From JAPOXR01 sp965214695 (GTDB taxonomy: Bacteria > Pseudomonadota > Alphaproteobacteria > Rhodobacterales > Rhodobacteraceae), in the NCBI GenBank assembly GCA_965214695.1, contig OZ243967.1:2666001-2730000 (forward strand): DNA of 64,000 nucleotides. Direction: 5' to 3'. The notes beneath the pieces were generated by a model. That model searched no databases. It saw nothing but the letters and a program-made list of their open reading frames with translations, and had not been told where the DNA came from. Below, one piece after another: positions 1 to 8,715 of this stretch. Made by a program: the position numbers and the translations under genes. Numbering within the stretch: the first letter of the stretch is position 1; each line of letters starts with the position of its first letter.

Positions 1-381
1 GTAAGGAACCAAGCTCATGCCGCGAAAAAAGCGGCGACCAAAGCCCACATGATAAAGCGTCAACGCGAAGATCATCGACATGACCATGCCAAGCGTGATG
101 CTGCAAATGACAAAAACAATAGTGCGAAGCAAAGACGCCTGAAAACGCGGATCATTGAAAACTTTGATGTAATTTTCCAGACCAACAAATGATTTGTTGA
201 GGAACATGTCGGTTTCGTTGAGGGACAGGACAAATCCGCCAAAAACGGCATAGCCCAGAACACCGATCACGAAAATCAGGCCCGGTACTACCAACAAATA
301 TGGGACCGTGTTCATTGCCTGATCGTTGATCCACTCGCGTACCGTCAACCGGTCATCGCCCGCACTCGTCGAGGATGCCAT
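1..381 (-). CDS. Sugar ABC transporter permease, MalF/UgpA type (partial, 3' end outside window)
   Basis: The first 127 residues of an inner-membrane permease of the binding-protein-dependent sugar importer class are visible; the rest lies left of the window. The ATG at 381 is preceded on the minus strand by a GGAAACGGATCT stretch. A hydrophilic N-terminus of about 30 residues is followed by a membrane segment (PYLLVVPGLIFVIGVLGYAV), then the MalF-like pattern 'SLNETDMFLNKSFVGLENY', then a second membrane segment. It starts 96 bases after the stop of the solute-binding protein gene, so the two form one minus-strand operon; the second permease and ATPase should follow outside the window. The family is clear from layout and motif; the substrate cannot be told. 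Confidence 0.85.
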   Translation of the reverse strand, partial: MASSTSAGDDRLTVREWINDQAMNTVPYLLVVPGLIFVIGVLGYAVFGGFVLSLNETDMFLNKSFVGLENYIKVFNDPRFQASLLRTIVFVICSITLGMVMSMIFALTLYHVGFGRRFFRGMSLVPY

Positions 382-477
382 AGATCCGTTTCCCTTCAAG
401 AAAGACCACCTTAAAGCGAAGGAGCGGGCTACATGTTGCGCGCTCCTTCGCATACTAAGCGTTGGATTCTGAGGTGC

Positions 478-1764
478 CTACAACCCGGCGGCGTCGTTCA
501 ACTCTGCCTGAGCCTCAGCGGCCAAGGTCGCGGCATCGGCGTCCGGTTCTGCGACCATCCGATTGCGCAACTCTTTCAATGCGTCGAAAATCTGGATCGC
601 TTTGGTCGGATGGGTAGGCAGCGAGATCAGATTCGAGGAAAGCGCTACGATATCTTTGGCCCAAGGCTTGGCGGCCAAGTATTCAGCATCTTCCGACACA
701 GCAGTGTTGGTTGAGGGCTGGTAACGAATGGCAACCTGCTTTGCAAAATCCGGACGGGCAAGATATTCAAGCGCCAACATGGCAGCCTCTTCATCTTCGT
801 TGGCCGAGGTGACGATGAACGGGAAGGCAAAGCCGGACTGGACGTGCGGCTCGGTCTGACCCGGACGGGTGGGCAGGCGTTCAAAGGTCCATTTGCCCTC
901 CTCGTATGGAAGCTGTTTGTGGACCTCGACATAGATATGTTCGCCCTCATTCATGATACCGGCGCGCTCGCCGATAAATGCGGCGCGCATCTGGCCGGAA
1001 TCCCATGACGGCGTGTCAGGATGAGACGCCTGGCTGCGCATCAGTTCCTGATAGAAATCGATCCAGGCGATGCCGATCTCGCTGTCGACTTGCGGAACGC
1101 CGTCTATGATTTGGCCGCCCATGGCCAAAAACAAAGGCAATTCCCAGGTGGGGCTGTTGCAGCACCCCAACAGGCTGAATCCAAAACGTTCCCCGCCATC
1201 CGGCAGCGTGCTGATCGCCTTGGCGGCCTCTAGCACACGATCGGTCGTCTCCAGCGGATAGGCAATCCCGGCCTCATCCAGCCAGTCGGTTCGATAGGTC
1301 AGGTAGATAGACTGCGCATAGAGTGCCAGGCCGTAGATTTTGCCGTCGAAATCCGAAGCACCTTCCCACGCCAGTGGCGCAAGCTGGTTATAGGTCTCGG
1401 GAAAGCGTTGCTTCCACTCCTCGATCATATGCGTGAAATCCTTGACCACACCGCCTTGCGCCAACTGGGCAACGTCGCGGGCGTGGATCTGCACAATATC
1501 CGGCGCGTTGCCGGAGCGTGTTGCCAAGATCAACTGTGCGCTCACATCTTCAAGTCGGATAGTTTCGAACTCGACATTGATTCCTGGATTTTCGGCCTTG
1601 AAAGCGGCGAACTCGTCCTCGGGAACAAAATTGTCGCGGCCAAACCAGACCTTGATGCTGCGGTCCTGCGCCAAGACCGGCCCGACGCTCACCGCACCGG
1701 AGATCATTGCTCCCAGCAGAGTCGCACCCAAAAGGCGACGCGTCACATTCATCACTTTTGTCAT
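478..1764 (-). CDS. ABC transporter extracellular solute-binding protein, family 1 (sugar type)
   Basis: A 428-residue periplasmic binding protein that would capture a sugar or polyol for the adjoining permease. I start it at the ATG at 1764 because a GGAG lies 8 bases upstream and the protein then opens with a basic MTKVMNVTRRLLG stretch, a hydrophobic core and a VLAQD cleavage region typical of a Sec signal peptide. A longer frame to 1833 exists but would put about 23 extra residues before the signal. The mature protein has the family 1 fold hallmarks: IKVWFGRDNF at the start, an NAPDIVQIHARDVA stretch, and a C-terminal helical region ending in an acidic/alanine-rich tail. Substrate unknown. 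Base composition here looks less GC-rich than the genes after 2039. Confidence 0.9.
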   Translation of the reverse strand: MTKVMNVTRRLLGATLLGAMISGAVSVGPVLAQDRSIKVWFGRDNFVPEDEFAAFKAENPGINVEFETIRLEDVSAQLILATRSGNAPDIVQIHARDVAQLAQGGVVKDFTHMIEEWKQRFPETYNQLAPLAWEGASDFDGKIYGLALYAQSIYLTYRTDWLDEAGIAYPLETTDRVLEAAKAISTLPDGGERFGFSLLGCCNSPTWELPLFLAMGGQIIDGVPQVDSEIGIAWIDFYQELMRSQASHPDTPSWDSGQMRAAFIGERAGIMNEGEHIYVEVHKQLPYEEGKWTFERLPTRPGQTEPHVQSGFAFPFIVTSANEDEEAAMLALEYLARPDFAKQVAIRYQPSTNTAVSEDAEYLAAKPWAKDIVALSSNLISLPTHPTKAIQIFDALKELRNRMVAEPDADAATLAAEAQAELNDAAGL

Positions 1765-2038
1765 TTCGATTTCTCCTTTGCAATGCCGCCGGTACCCGGC
1801 TGAACGTGCCCAATCCCGGAGAATTGTCACCATTCGATAAGAGTCGCCATCTAACTTGGCGCAGGTAGCACCCTGTCTCCACCGGTTCCAGCTTGCAGGC
1901 TATTGACAACGAAAACTCCAGTAAAGTCAACAGGCTCGGGATTCCAATGCATTGTCCGGGAGTTCCCAATATCGGGGTTTGGCGCCGGCGGTGGCGGGGG
2001 TGGTGGGCCGGAAGGCTCGGCCCTCCGTCTGCTGGCCC

Positions 2039-2812
2039 TCAGAAATCCAGCCCCTTTCCATCACGCAACACCCCCTCCGCCTCGGCGGTAAACGGATTTC
2101 CCGCATGCGGCGGCGAAGCGCCCGCGTGCAGGATTAGCGGACTGCACTCGCTGACCGAGGCCGCGCCCGACCGTGCGGCCCTGACCAGGATCCTGCTGGC
2201 GGAGCGGTGTCGCTCCGGCCGGATCGGCCTGATGAGGATCGGGCCGAACGTGCCCTCGAGCAGCGAGATGATCTCGGATTGCCGACCGGCGGGAAGTACC
2301 GCCGTCAGCCAGCCATTTCGGTCGAGGACATCGAAGGCCAGGCCGGTCCAGGCGGCGAGCGGTGCCTGCTCGATCATCGCCGTCGCCCGGCCCCGGTCCC
2401 GTGGGGGAACCGTGCTGCCGGCGGGAAAATACGGCGGATTGGCGATGACGTGATCGAATGTGCCGGCGGCAATGGCGGCCGGTGGCCGGGTGACACAACC
2501 GGTGACGACCCTGGCCGAAATGTTGTTGCGCTCGGCATTTCGTCGGGCAAGGCCGGCATAGCTTTCCTGGATTTCCATCCCGGTAGCATCGATTTTGCCG
2601 ACGCGGCTGCCGAGGCAGAGCATGGCAACCCCGCAGCCACATCCGGGTTCGAATACCCGTTCGCCAGGCGAAGCCGGGGCCGCGGCCGCCAGCAACACGG
2701 AATCGATCCCGGCACGGAAACCGCGCCGCGGTTGCCAGGCCTCAATGCGGCCGCCGAGAAACCGGTCAAGTGTCAGGTCATCCGCACTGGCATCACGGCT
2801 GGTCCGGGACAT
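2039..2812 (-). CDS. tRNA1(Val) (adenine37-N6)-methyltransferase-like protein (TrmN6 family)
   Basis: A 257-residue class I SAM-dependent methyltransferase. The SAM-binding motif I is 'VFEPGCGCGVAMLCL' and the catalytic N-[DN]-PP-[YF] motif is 'ANPPYFPAG', which is the signature of adenine/guanine N-methyltransferases; the overall size and 'DxxLxGRixaWQPRRGFRAGIDSVLLAA' opening match the TrmN6 (YfiC) group that modifies A37 of tRNA1(Val). The start chosen is the ATG at 2812, which overlaps the end of the DUF2007 gene by 20 bases, so the two are translationally linked. An upstream in-frame extension to 2869 lies wholly inside the DUF2007 gene and is less likely. The exact substrate is inferred from family, not shown. 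Confidence 0.82.
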   Translation of the reverse strand: MSRTSRDASADDLTLDRFLGGRIEAWQPRRGFRAGIDSVLLAAAAPASPGERVFEPGCGCGVAMLCLGSRVGKIDATGMEIQESYAGLARRNAERNNISARVVTGCVTRPPAAIAAGTFDHVIANPPYFPAGSTVPPRDRGRATAMIEQAPLAAWTGLAFDVLDRNGWLTAVLPAGRQSEIISLLEGTFGPILIRPIRPERHRSASRILVRAARSGAASVSECSPLILHAGASPPHAGNPFTAEAEGVLRDGKGLDF

Positions 2813-3017
2813 CTCCAATTCCGTTGTCCCGCAAAACCCGCCGAGCCCGAGCAAGATCGGCATTGGCAACCATCATGCGTCTTGGAAGTATTCCGACCGA
2901 TCCCTCGAGCACGCTCATATGGATGTCCATGACAAAACACCCTATACCCTCACCCTCCAGCAGGGCCGTGGCGCAGGCGATTTCCGTGGGATCGTTTGTG
3001 CGGAAGAGTTCCTTCAT
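2793..3017 (-). CDS. DUF2007 domain protein (putative signal-transducing protein)
   Basis: A 74-residue protein beginning MKELFRTNDPTEIACATALL. The pattern of an N-terminal beta strand, the 'TNDP.EI..A..LLE.EGI' helix and a central 'MSVLEGSVGILPRRMMV' strand is that of the DUF2007 (GlnB-like fold) family. In alphaproteobacteria this small gene typically sits between a polyprenyl synthetase and the TrmN6-like methyltransferase, exactly as here. Its ATG lies only 15 bases from the divergent GTG of the prenyl synthetase, and no good Shine-Dalgarno is visible in front of it. Function is not established for the family. Confidence 0.8.
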   Translation of the reverse strand: MKELFRTNDPTEIACATALLEGEGIGCFVMDIHMSVLEGSVGILPRRMMVANADLARARRVLRDNGIGDVPDQP

Positions 3018-3032
3018 TCGGAAGTGGTAGCA

Positions 3033-4064
3033 GTGGACGCCAGAGAATGTCGAGACAATAGTGCCGGACGTTCCGGCGAGGGATGGTCCGACCCGCTCGC
3101 CGAACTTGCCGCCGAACTCGCCCCCGAGATCGAACAGGTCCGCCTGCTGATCAGGGAGCGGGCCGAATCCACCCACGTGGCACGCATCCAGGAAATCGCC
3201 GATCACCTGCTCGGCTCCGGTGGCAAGCTGATCCGGCCGATGCTGACCCTGTCGGCGGCTGGCCTTTACGACTATCCCGGCGAGAATCACCTCTATCTCG
3301 CCGCCGCGGTCGAATTCATTCACACCGCCACGCTGTTGCATGACGATGTCGTGGACCAGAGCACGCAGCGTCGCGGCAGGCCGACGGCAAACCTGCTATG
3401 GGACAACAAATCGTCGGTCCTGGTTGGCGACTACTTCTTCGCCAGGTCATTCCAGCTCATGGTCAGGACCGACTCGATGGCAGCGCTTGACGTGCTGGCC
3501 GATGCATCAGCCAGCATCTCGGAGGCAGAGGTGATCCAGCTTGCCGAAACCCATCGCGTCGATGTCGACGAGGCAACCTATTTCAGGATCATCGGCGGCA
3601 AGACCGCATCGCTGTTCTCGGCCGCCGCCAGGGTGGGCGCGCTCGTTGCCGGCGGTTCGCAATCCGAGCAGGAGGCCGCCGGCAGTTTCGGCAATGCACT
3701 GGGGATCAGCTTCCAGATCAGGGACGACATCCTCGATTACGGGGATTCGAAGACCATGGGCAAAAATGTCGGTGACGATTTCCGTGACCGGAAGATGACA
3801 TTGCCCGTCATCCGGGCATTTGCCAGGGCCGACGTGGCCGAACGGCAATTCTGGGTCCGGGTGATTGCAGAGGGCAACCAGGGGGATGGCGATCTCGGCC
3901 ACGCCATCGAGCTGCTGAAATCACGCGGGATATTGGAAGAGGTTCAGGAAGATGCCCTCGGATGGTCCGAACAGGCCCGCAATCAGCTACACAGGCTTCC
4001 CGGCCATCGCCTCCGGGATCGGCTGGAAGAACTTGCCGAGTTCGCCGTCAACAGGAAAAGCTGA
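3033..4064 (+). CDS. ispB: All-trans polyprenyl diphosphate synthase (octaprenyl/decaprenyl type)
   Basis: A 343-residue trans-isoprenyl diphosphate synthase that makes the side chain of ubiquinone. Both aspartate-rich motifs are present: 'LLHDDVVD' (FARM) and 'IRDDILDYGDS' (SARM), with 'GGKLIRPML' before them and 'GKTASLFS' between. A small residue (Ala) lies five positions before the first motif, as in long-chain enzymes. The open frame runs far upstream, but GTG at 3033 is preferred: GGAAG lies 8 bases before it and the protein length then matches the family. Its 3' end overlaps the convergent ispE by 17 bases. Product chain length (C40 or C50) cannot be read from sequence. Confidence 0.92.
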   Translation: MDARECRDNSAGRSGEGWSDPLAELAAELAPEIEQVRLLIRERAESTHVARIQEIADHLLGSGGKLIRPMLTLSAAGLYDYPGENHLYLAAAVEFIHTATLLHDDVVDQSTQRRGRPTANLLWDNKSSVLVGDYFFARSFQLMVRTDSMAALDVLADASASISEAEVIQLAETHRVDVDEATYFRIIGGKTASLFSAAARVGALVAGGSQSEQEAAGSFGNALGISFQIRDDILDYGDSKTMGKNVGDDFRDRKMTLPVIRAFARADVAERQFWVRVIAEGNQGDGDLGHAIELLKSRGILEEVQEDALGWSEQARNQLHRLPGHRLRDRLEELAEFAVNRKS

Positions 4065-4941
4065 GCAGGCCGGACGCCCGCGACCGGGTCGGCATCACCC
4101 ACCAGCCGGGATTCCCGGCCGCAATGCTTTGGGCCGCTTCTTGCGCCGCATCCGGCTGCGGAAAGATCCCGAAACAGGTGGCGCCCGACCCGGACATTCT
4201 TGCCAGCAGGCACGACTCTGTCGCCCCGATCTCTTCCAACACCCGGCCGATGGCCGGCTCGAGCCGCATGGCCGCCGGCTCGAGATCATTTCGCTGGCCG
4301 GCAAGCCAGGCCACGAAGTCCGGAATGTTGCCGGTCTCCGGTGGCATGTCGAGTGCCGGCACACCCTGGCCAGTATAGACCTGGAAGACGCGACCCGTGG
4401 GCAGGGGCACGCCGGGATTGACCAGCACCAGTTCGCAACCGGGAACGGTGTCCACCTTCGTGACCCTCTCGCCAATTCCCTCGACCAGCGCCGGATGGTC
4501 AGCCATGCAGGCCGGCAGATCCGCCCCCAATGCGGCCAGGGAATCGGCGTCAGGCGGCGGCAAGCCCCACAGTTTACCCAGTAGCCTGGTGACGGTGGCG
4601 GCATCCGATGAGCCTCCGCCCAGGCCGGCCGCGACCGGAATTTGCTTGTCCAGGCAGATCTCGGCATCTCGACCATCCGCCACCAGCATCGCCGCCCGGA
4701 CCGCCAGGTTGGAATGATCGTTCGGGACCAGCGCGCCCTGCGGGCCGCTGACCGACAGCGCCATCCGGTCACTGGTCCGGATGGTGACGCGATCACCGAA
4801 TTCCGTGAATGCCACCAGGCTGGCGAGCAGGGTCATGCCATCGCTGCGCCGGCGACCGGCATGCAGCGCCAGGTTGATCTTGGCCGGGGCCAGCCCGGAG
4901 ATGCCGGCAGTGGGCGATTGATGGGGCGGCGCGGCTGTCAG
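4048..4941 (-). CDS. ispE: 4-diphosphocytidyl-2-C-methyl-D-erythritol kinase
   Basis: The GHMP kinase of the MEP isoprenoid pathway, phosphorylating CDP-ME. The ATP-binding motif 'PVAAGLGGGSSDAA' and the C-terminal 'MSGSGATCFGIF' are clear. The first ATG in frame (4836) would remove the essential N-terminal 'LAPAKINLALH' segment, which lies upstream in the same frame. Between that segment and the preceding in-frame sequence there is no ATG, GTG or TTG; the best start is the CTG at 4941, which overlaps the TGA of the upstream TPR gene as CTGA and gives an MTAAPPHQ opening and a normal length of 297 residues. It supplies IPP/DMAPP to the convergent prenyl synthase. The start codon call is inference. 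Confidence 0.88.
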   Translation of the reverse strand: MTAAPPHQSPTAGISGLAPAKINLALHAGRRRSDGMTLLASLVAFTEFGDRVTIRTSDRMALSVSGPQGALVPNDHSNLAVRAAMLVADGRDAEICLDKQIPVAAGLGGGSSDAATVTRLLGKLWGLPPPDADSLAALGADLPACMADHPALVEGIGERVTKVDTVPGCELVLVNPGVPLPTGRVFQVYTGQGVPALDMPPETGNIPDFVAWLAGQRNDLEPAAMRLEPAIGRVLEEIGATESCLLARMSGSGATCFGIFPQPDAAQEAAQSIAAGNPGWWVMPTRSRASGLLSFSC

Positions 4942-6680
4942 GGTAGATCCACGCCGTCGAGGCCGGTCTTGAGCTTTTGCCGGATCAGCTCCTCGTCGGT
5001 GATGTCGTTGTCATACGACAGGGCGCGGTTCCACTGGAACTTCGCCTCGCGCTTTCGACCAACCTGCCAGTAGACATCGCCAAGATGGTCCATGACAACC
5101 GGGTCAAGCGGCTCCAGCCTGATGGCAAGCTCCATCTGTTCGAGCGATTCCTCGAACCTGCCCTGCCGGTAGAGGACCCATCCCAGGGAATCGACGAATG
5201 CGCCGTTGTTGGGCATTTGCTCGACGGCCTTGACAATGAGGCGTTCGGCCTCCTCCAGGCTCTCGTTGCGGTCGGCAAGTGAGTAGCCCAAGTAGTTGAG
5301 GACGTACGGGTTTTCGCCGGACCTCTCCACCGCCACCTGGAAATCGGCTTTGGCATCGTCCCACCGGTCCAGATCGAAATAGGTGATGGCGCGCAGGTAG
5401 TAGGGCAGCCAGAAATCCGGCACCGGCGCCGGGTCAGCATCCTCGCCTGACGGAATTGCAAATTCGGCCTCGGCCAGTTCAACGGCCGAGCTGTACGCTC
5501 TCAGCGCACGCTCGTAATCCAGGTCGAGACGGTTCAGATCGCCGATTTCCAGCTGGAGATCGATGCTGTTCTCCCCGGCCTCGGCCAGGCCCTCGAGCAA
5601 ACCAAAGGCCTCATCCTTCCTGTCAAGGTTGTGCAGGGCGCTCGCCCGGCCGATGGCCGCATAGCGGTACAGCGGTTCGGATTGCGGGATTTGGGCGAAT
5701 TCCCGCTCGGCGATTTTCCAGCTCTCCAGGCCGCCGAGCGTGTCGGCGACTTCCAGCCGCCTGACATTGTTGTCGGGGTCAAGAAACATGGCCAGCCGGC
5801 TGTAGGCCAGTGCCGTGCCATAATCATTGTTCTGCCGGTAGCTTTCGCCGACCTGCGCAAAGAAACCGGATATGCCCTCGGCGGCGGTAGTGGCGATGTC
5901 CAAATCGGCTTCTTCCCCCGCCGACAGCATGGCGTTCAACTGACTCAACTCCTCCGATGCCAGGCCGGTCAGCGTGTCCTGTGGCATCATGGTGACCTCA
6001 AGGGCTTCCCGCTCCAGGCCCTGGTCTGTCAGGAACCGCGTTCTTGCCTGGATGATCCTGGCGCCAAGCGAGCCCGGCAGCCGCGCGTCCGGGCCAGAGA
6101 GGCCGAGCAGCAAATCATCCGCCTCTTTGTACCGGCCCTGCGCCCCCAGTATCAGCGCATGATGATACCGGGTGATTGGCCTGAGCGGGTCATCCTCGGC
6201 GGTCTCTTCCAACTCCTGCGCCGCATCCTGGAACCTGCCCTCTTCAAAGTGGGACCAGGCCGAGAGAATTCGCCCGAACACATCGTTCAACTCGATCGCC
6301 GACTCCTCGTAGCGGTCGATGCCGGCGGCAATATTGCCATCCAGGATGTCGGCGGAGACCAGCAGGTTGACCGCCAGATCATGCCGGCCCGGACCGGTGG
6401 CGTCCAGCCTGGCGGACAATTCGACGGCCTTGTCAAAATCGCCGGTGGCAATCGCCGATTGCAGGGCCTGGCCGAGAAAGTGCGGGTGATCGGGATGTGC
6501 CGCAACCAGCCTGTCCAGGCTGGTGGCGGCGAGATCGAAATCCTGGTTGAGGATCGCCACGCGTCCGCGCAGGTAATCGGCAAGCTCCGGCCCCGGCGCA
6601 CCTTCGTCATCCGCCGCCAGCGGCGAGTTCAGGAGCAGCAAGGCAGCTGCAGCCAGAATTCCTGTCCGTTTGACATTCAC
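4938..6680 (-). CDS. Secreted or lipoprotein-like tetratricopeptide repeat protein
   Basis: A 580-residue protein with a signal peptide (basic VKRTG, then ILAAAALLLLNS and a PLAAD cleavage region) followed by an all-helical array of TPRs covering almost the whole length; the best units are near the C-terminus ('NPYVLNYLGYSLADRNESLE', 'NGAFVDSLGWVLYRQGRFEE', 'DPVVMDHLGDVYWQVGRKRE'). GTG at 6680 is taken as start because GGGGAG stands 9 bases upstream; the frame stays open to 6737. Such a TPR protein directly upstream of ispE is common in alphaproteobacteria. It probably acts as a periplasmic scaffold; partner unknown. Its stop overlaps the proposed ispE start. Confidence 0.85.
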   Translation of the reverse strand: MNVKRTGILAAAALLLLNSPLAADDEGAPGPELADYLRGRVAILNQDFDLAATSLDRLVAAHPDHPHFLGQALQSAIATGDFDKAVELSARLDATGPGRHDLAVNLLVSADILDGNIAAGIDRYEESAIELNDVFGRILSAWSHFEEGRFQDAAQELEETAEDDPLRPITRYHHALILGAQGRYKEADDLLLGLSGPDARLPGSLGARIIQARTRFLTDQGLEREALEVTMMPQDTLTGLASEELSQLNAMLSAGEEADLDIATTAAEGISGFFAQVGESYRQNNDYGTALAYSRLAMFLDPDNNVRRLEVADTLGGLESWKIAEREFAQIPQSEPLYRYAAIGRASALHNLDRKDEAFGLLEGLAEAGENSIDLQLEIGDLNRLDLDYERALRAYSSAVELAEAEFAIPSGEDADPAPVPDFWLPYYLRAITYFDLDRWDDAKADFQVAVERSGENPYVLNYLGYSLADRNESLEEAERLIVKAVEQMPNNGAFVDSLGWVLYRQGRFEESLEQMELAIRLEPLDPVVMDHLGDVYWQVGRKREAKFQWNRALSYDNDITDEELIRQKLKTGLDGVDLP

Positions 6681-6788
6681 GACCAAATGCTCCCCATGCG
6701 GCGGCAAACTACCCAGTACGCCCGACGAAAACAACAAAGTTGACGGGATTGTTACCCCGCATCGCCGCCGGCTGGCCCGGAGCCGTCC

Positions 6789-8441
6789 CTACATGTTTGG
6801 ATAGTTCGGACCCTCGCCGCCCTGCGGTGTGCGCCACTCGATATTCGCCGATGGATCCTTGATGTCGCATGTCTTGCAATGCACGCAATTCTGGGCGTTG
6901 ATCTGGAAGCGCGGCTCGGACCCGTCCTCGCCCGCAAGCACCTCATAGACTCCGGCAGGGCAGTAGCGCTGCGCCGGCTCGCCGAACTCCGGCAGGTTCA
7001 CGGCAATCGGCAGTGCCGGATCAAGCAGGTGCAGGTGGCAGGGCTGCCCTTCCTCGTGATTGGTTCCGGAAAAACTGATATTGGTGTTGCGGTCGAAACT
7101 CAGCACGCCATCCGGCTTCGGATACTCGATTGGCCGGTGGCTCGCCGCGCTCTCGGTCGCCGCCGCATCGGTCTTGCCGTGCGAAAGCGTTCCGAGCGGA
7201 TTCCATCCCGTCAGATTTGCCATCCACATGTCGGCTGCACCGATGATCATCGAGGCCAGGAATCCGTTCCGGGACCACAATGGCTTGACATTCTGAACCC
7301 GCCTGAGGTCCCGGCCTACCGGCCCGTTCCGCACCGCGTCTTCGTAGTCCTGCAACTCGTCGGCCGAACGGCCATCACCGATGGCAGCGCAGGCAGCCTC
7401 GGCGGCGGCAATCCCGCTGAGCATGGCATTGTGATTGCCCTTGATCCTGGGGACATTCACCAACCCGGCCGAACAGCCGACCAGCGCCCCGCCCGGAAAG
7501 ACCATCTTCGGGATCGACTGCCAGCCCCCCTCGGTGATGGCCCGTGCCCCATATGCCAACCGCTTGCCGCCTCCAAGCAGCCTGGCGACCATCGGATGAT
7601 GCTTGAATCTCTGGAATTCCATATACGGGTAAAGCCAGGGGTTGCGATAATTGAGGTGGACGACGAACCCGATGCTGACCTGGTTGTTCTCCATATGGTA
7701 GATGAAGGAGCCCCCGCCGGCATTGCCGCCAAGTGGCCAGCCAGCGGTATGAATGACATCGCCCAGGCGGTGCCGATCGGGCCGGACCTCCCAGATTTCC
7801 TTCATTCCCAGGCCAAACTTCGGCACATCGCAGCCAGCATCGAGGTCAAACCTGGCAATGACCTGCTTGGACAGCGAGCCGCGAGCGCCCTCGCACAGCA
7901 GGACATACTTGCCGAGTACATTCATTCCGGGCTCGTATGACGGCCCGGGATTGCCGTCGGCCTGCCGGCCGAATTCGCCGGCGACCACCCCCGCCACCTC
8001 GCCATCCGCGCCCCAGACCAGCTCCGAGCATGACATTCCGGGAAAGACATCGACTTCCAGCGCCTCCGCCTGTTCGGCGAGCCACCGGCAGAGATTTGCC
8101 ATGGACACGATGTAGTTGCCGTGATTGTTCATCAGCGGCGGCATCGGCCAGTTCGGGATGCGCAGCGCCCCGCCCTCGCCAAGCATGTAGAAGCAGTCCC
8201 TGCGGACTTCATTGCCGACCGGCGCCCCGCGCCGTTTCCAGTCCGGCAGCAGCGCGTCCAGCCCGCACGGGTCCAGGACCGCTCCCGACAGGATGTGAGA
8301 GCCAATTTCGGATCCCTTCTCCAGGACGCAGACCTCCAGCTCCGGATTCAGCTGCTTCAGCCGAATCGCCGCCGAAAGGCCCGCCGGCCCGCCACCAACA
8401 ATGACGACATCGAACTCCATTTCTTCGCGTTCAGCCTGCAT
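6789..8441 (-). CDS. Electron transfer flavoprotein-ubiquinone oxidoreductase
   Basis: A 550-residue membrane-associated flavoprotein that passes electrons from reduced ETF (fatty-acid, amino-acid and choline-derivative oxidation) to ubiquinone. The N-terminal FAD dinucleotide-binding motif is 'VVIVGGGPAGLSAAIRL'; the C-terminal 4Fe-4S domain has 'CPAGVYE' and 'CVHCKTCDIKDPSANIEW', giving the four expected cysteines, and the usual 'TPQGGEGPNYPNM' end. ATG at 8441 is chosen (GGAG 8 bases upstream) over the adjacent GTG at 8444. It stands alone on the minus strand, with 108 bases to the TPR gene and 274 bases to the phn cluster. Length and motifs match the family fully. Confidence 0.96.
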   Translation of the reverse strand: MQAEREEMEFDVVIVGGGPAGLSAAIRLKQLNPELEVCVLEKGSEIGSHILSGAVLDPCGLDALLPDWKRRGAPVGNEVRRDCFYMLGEGGALRIPNWPMPPLMNNHGNYIVSMANLCRWLAEQAEALEVDVFPGMSCSELVWGADGEVAGVVAGEFGRQADGNPGPSYEPGMNVLGKYVLLCEGARGSLSKQVIARFDLDAGCDVPKFGLGMKEIWEVRPDRHRLGDVIHTAGWPLGGNAGGGSFIYHMENNQVSIGFVVHLNYRNPWLYPYMEFQRFKHHPMVARLLGGGKRLAYGARAITEGGWQSIPKMVFPGGALVGCSAGLVNVPRIKGNHNAMLSGIAAAEAACAAIGDGRSADELQDYEDAVRNGPVGRDLRRVQNVKPLWSRNGFLASMIIGAADMWMANLTGWNPLGTLSHGKTDAAATESAASHRPIEYPKPDGVLSFDRNTNISFSGTNHEEGQPCHLHLLDPALPIAVNLPEFGEPAQRYCPAGVYEVLAGEDGSEPRFQINAQNCVHCKTCDIKDPSANIEWRTPQGGEGPNYPNM

Positions 8442-8715
8442 CACCGCGTCTCCAACTGGAATGCTGTGCGCCCCCGGCCCAGCCAGTGCGCCGAAACGAA
8501 TATCGGAAGTCCGGCCAATTGGTCAATTCACCCCGAACCATCTCCGGCCCCGCCTGCCCGCCGGTCAGGCCGAATTGCGGTCGTCCGTACGCCTCGGTAC
8601 GGCCCGCATCCCGCCAGCATGCACGCCACGTGGCGTCCACGGGTACGACGCGCGGTGCCGGGCCGGGAAGGGTGCAGGCGCCCGAGGCATGATCCCCCAC
8701 CCAGGGCCGCCACCC

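Noticed and set aside
1893..2453. 186-residue plus-strand open frame antisense to the methyltransferase
   Set aside because: Composition is typical of an antisense shadow; the minus-strand frame holds clear methyltransferase motifs.
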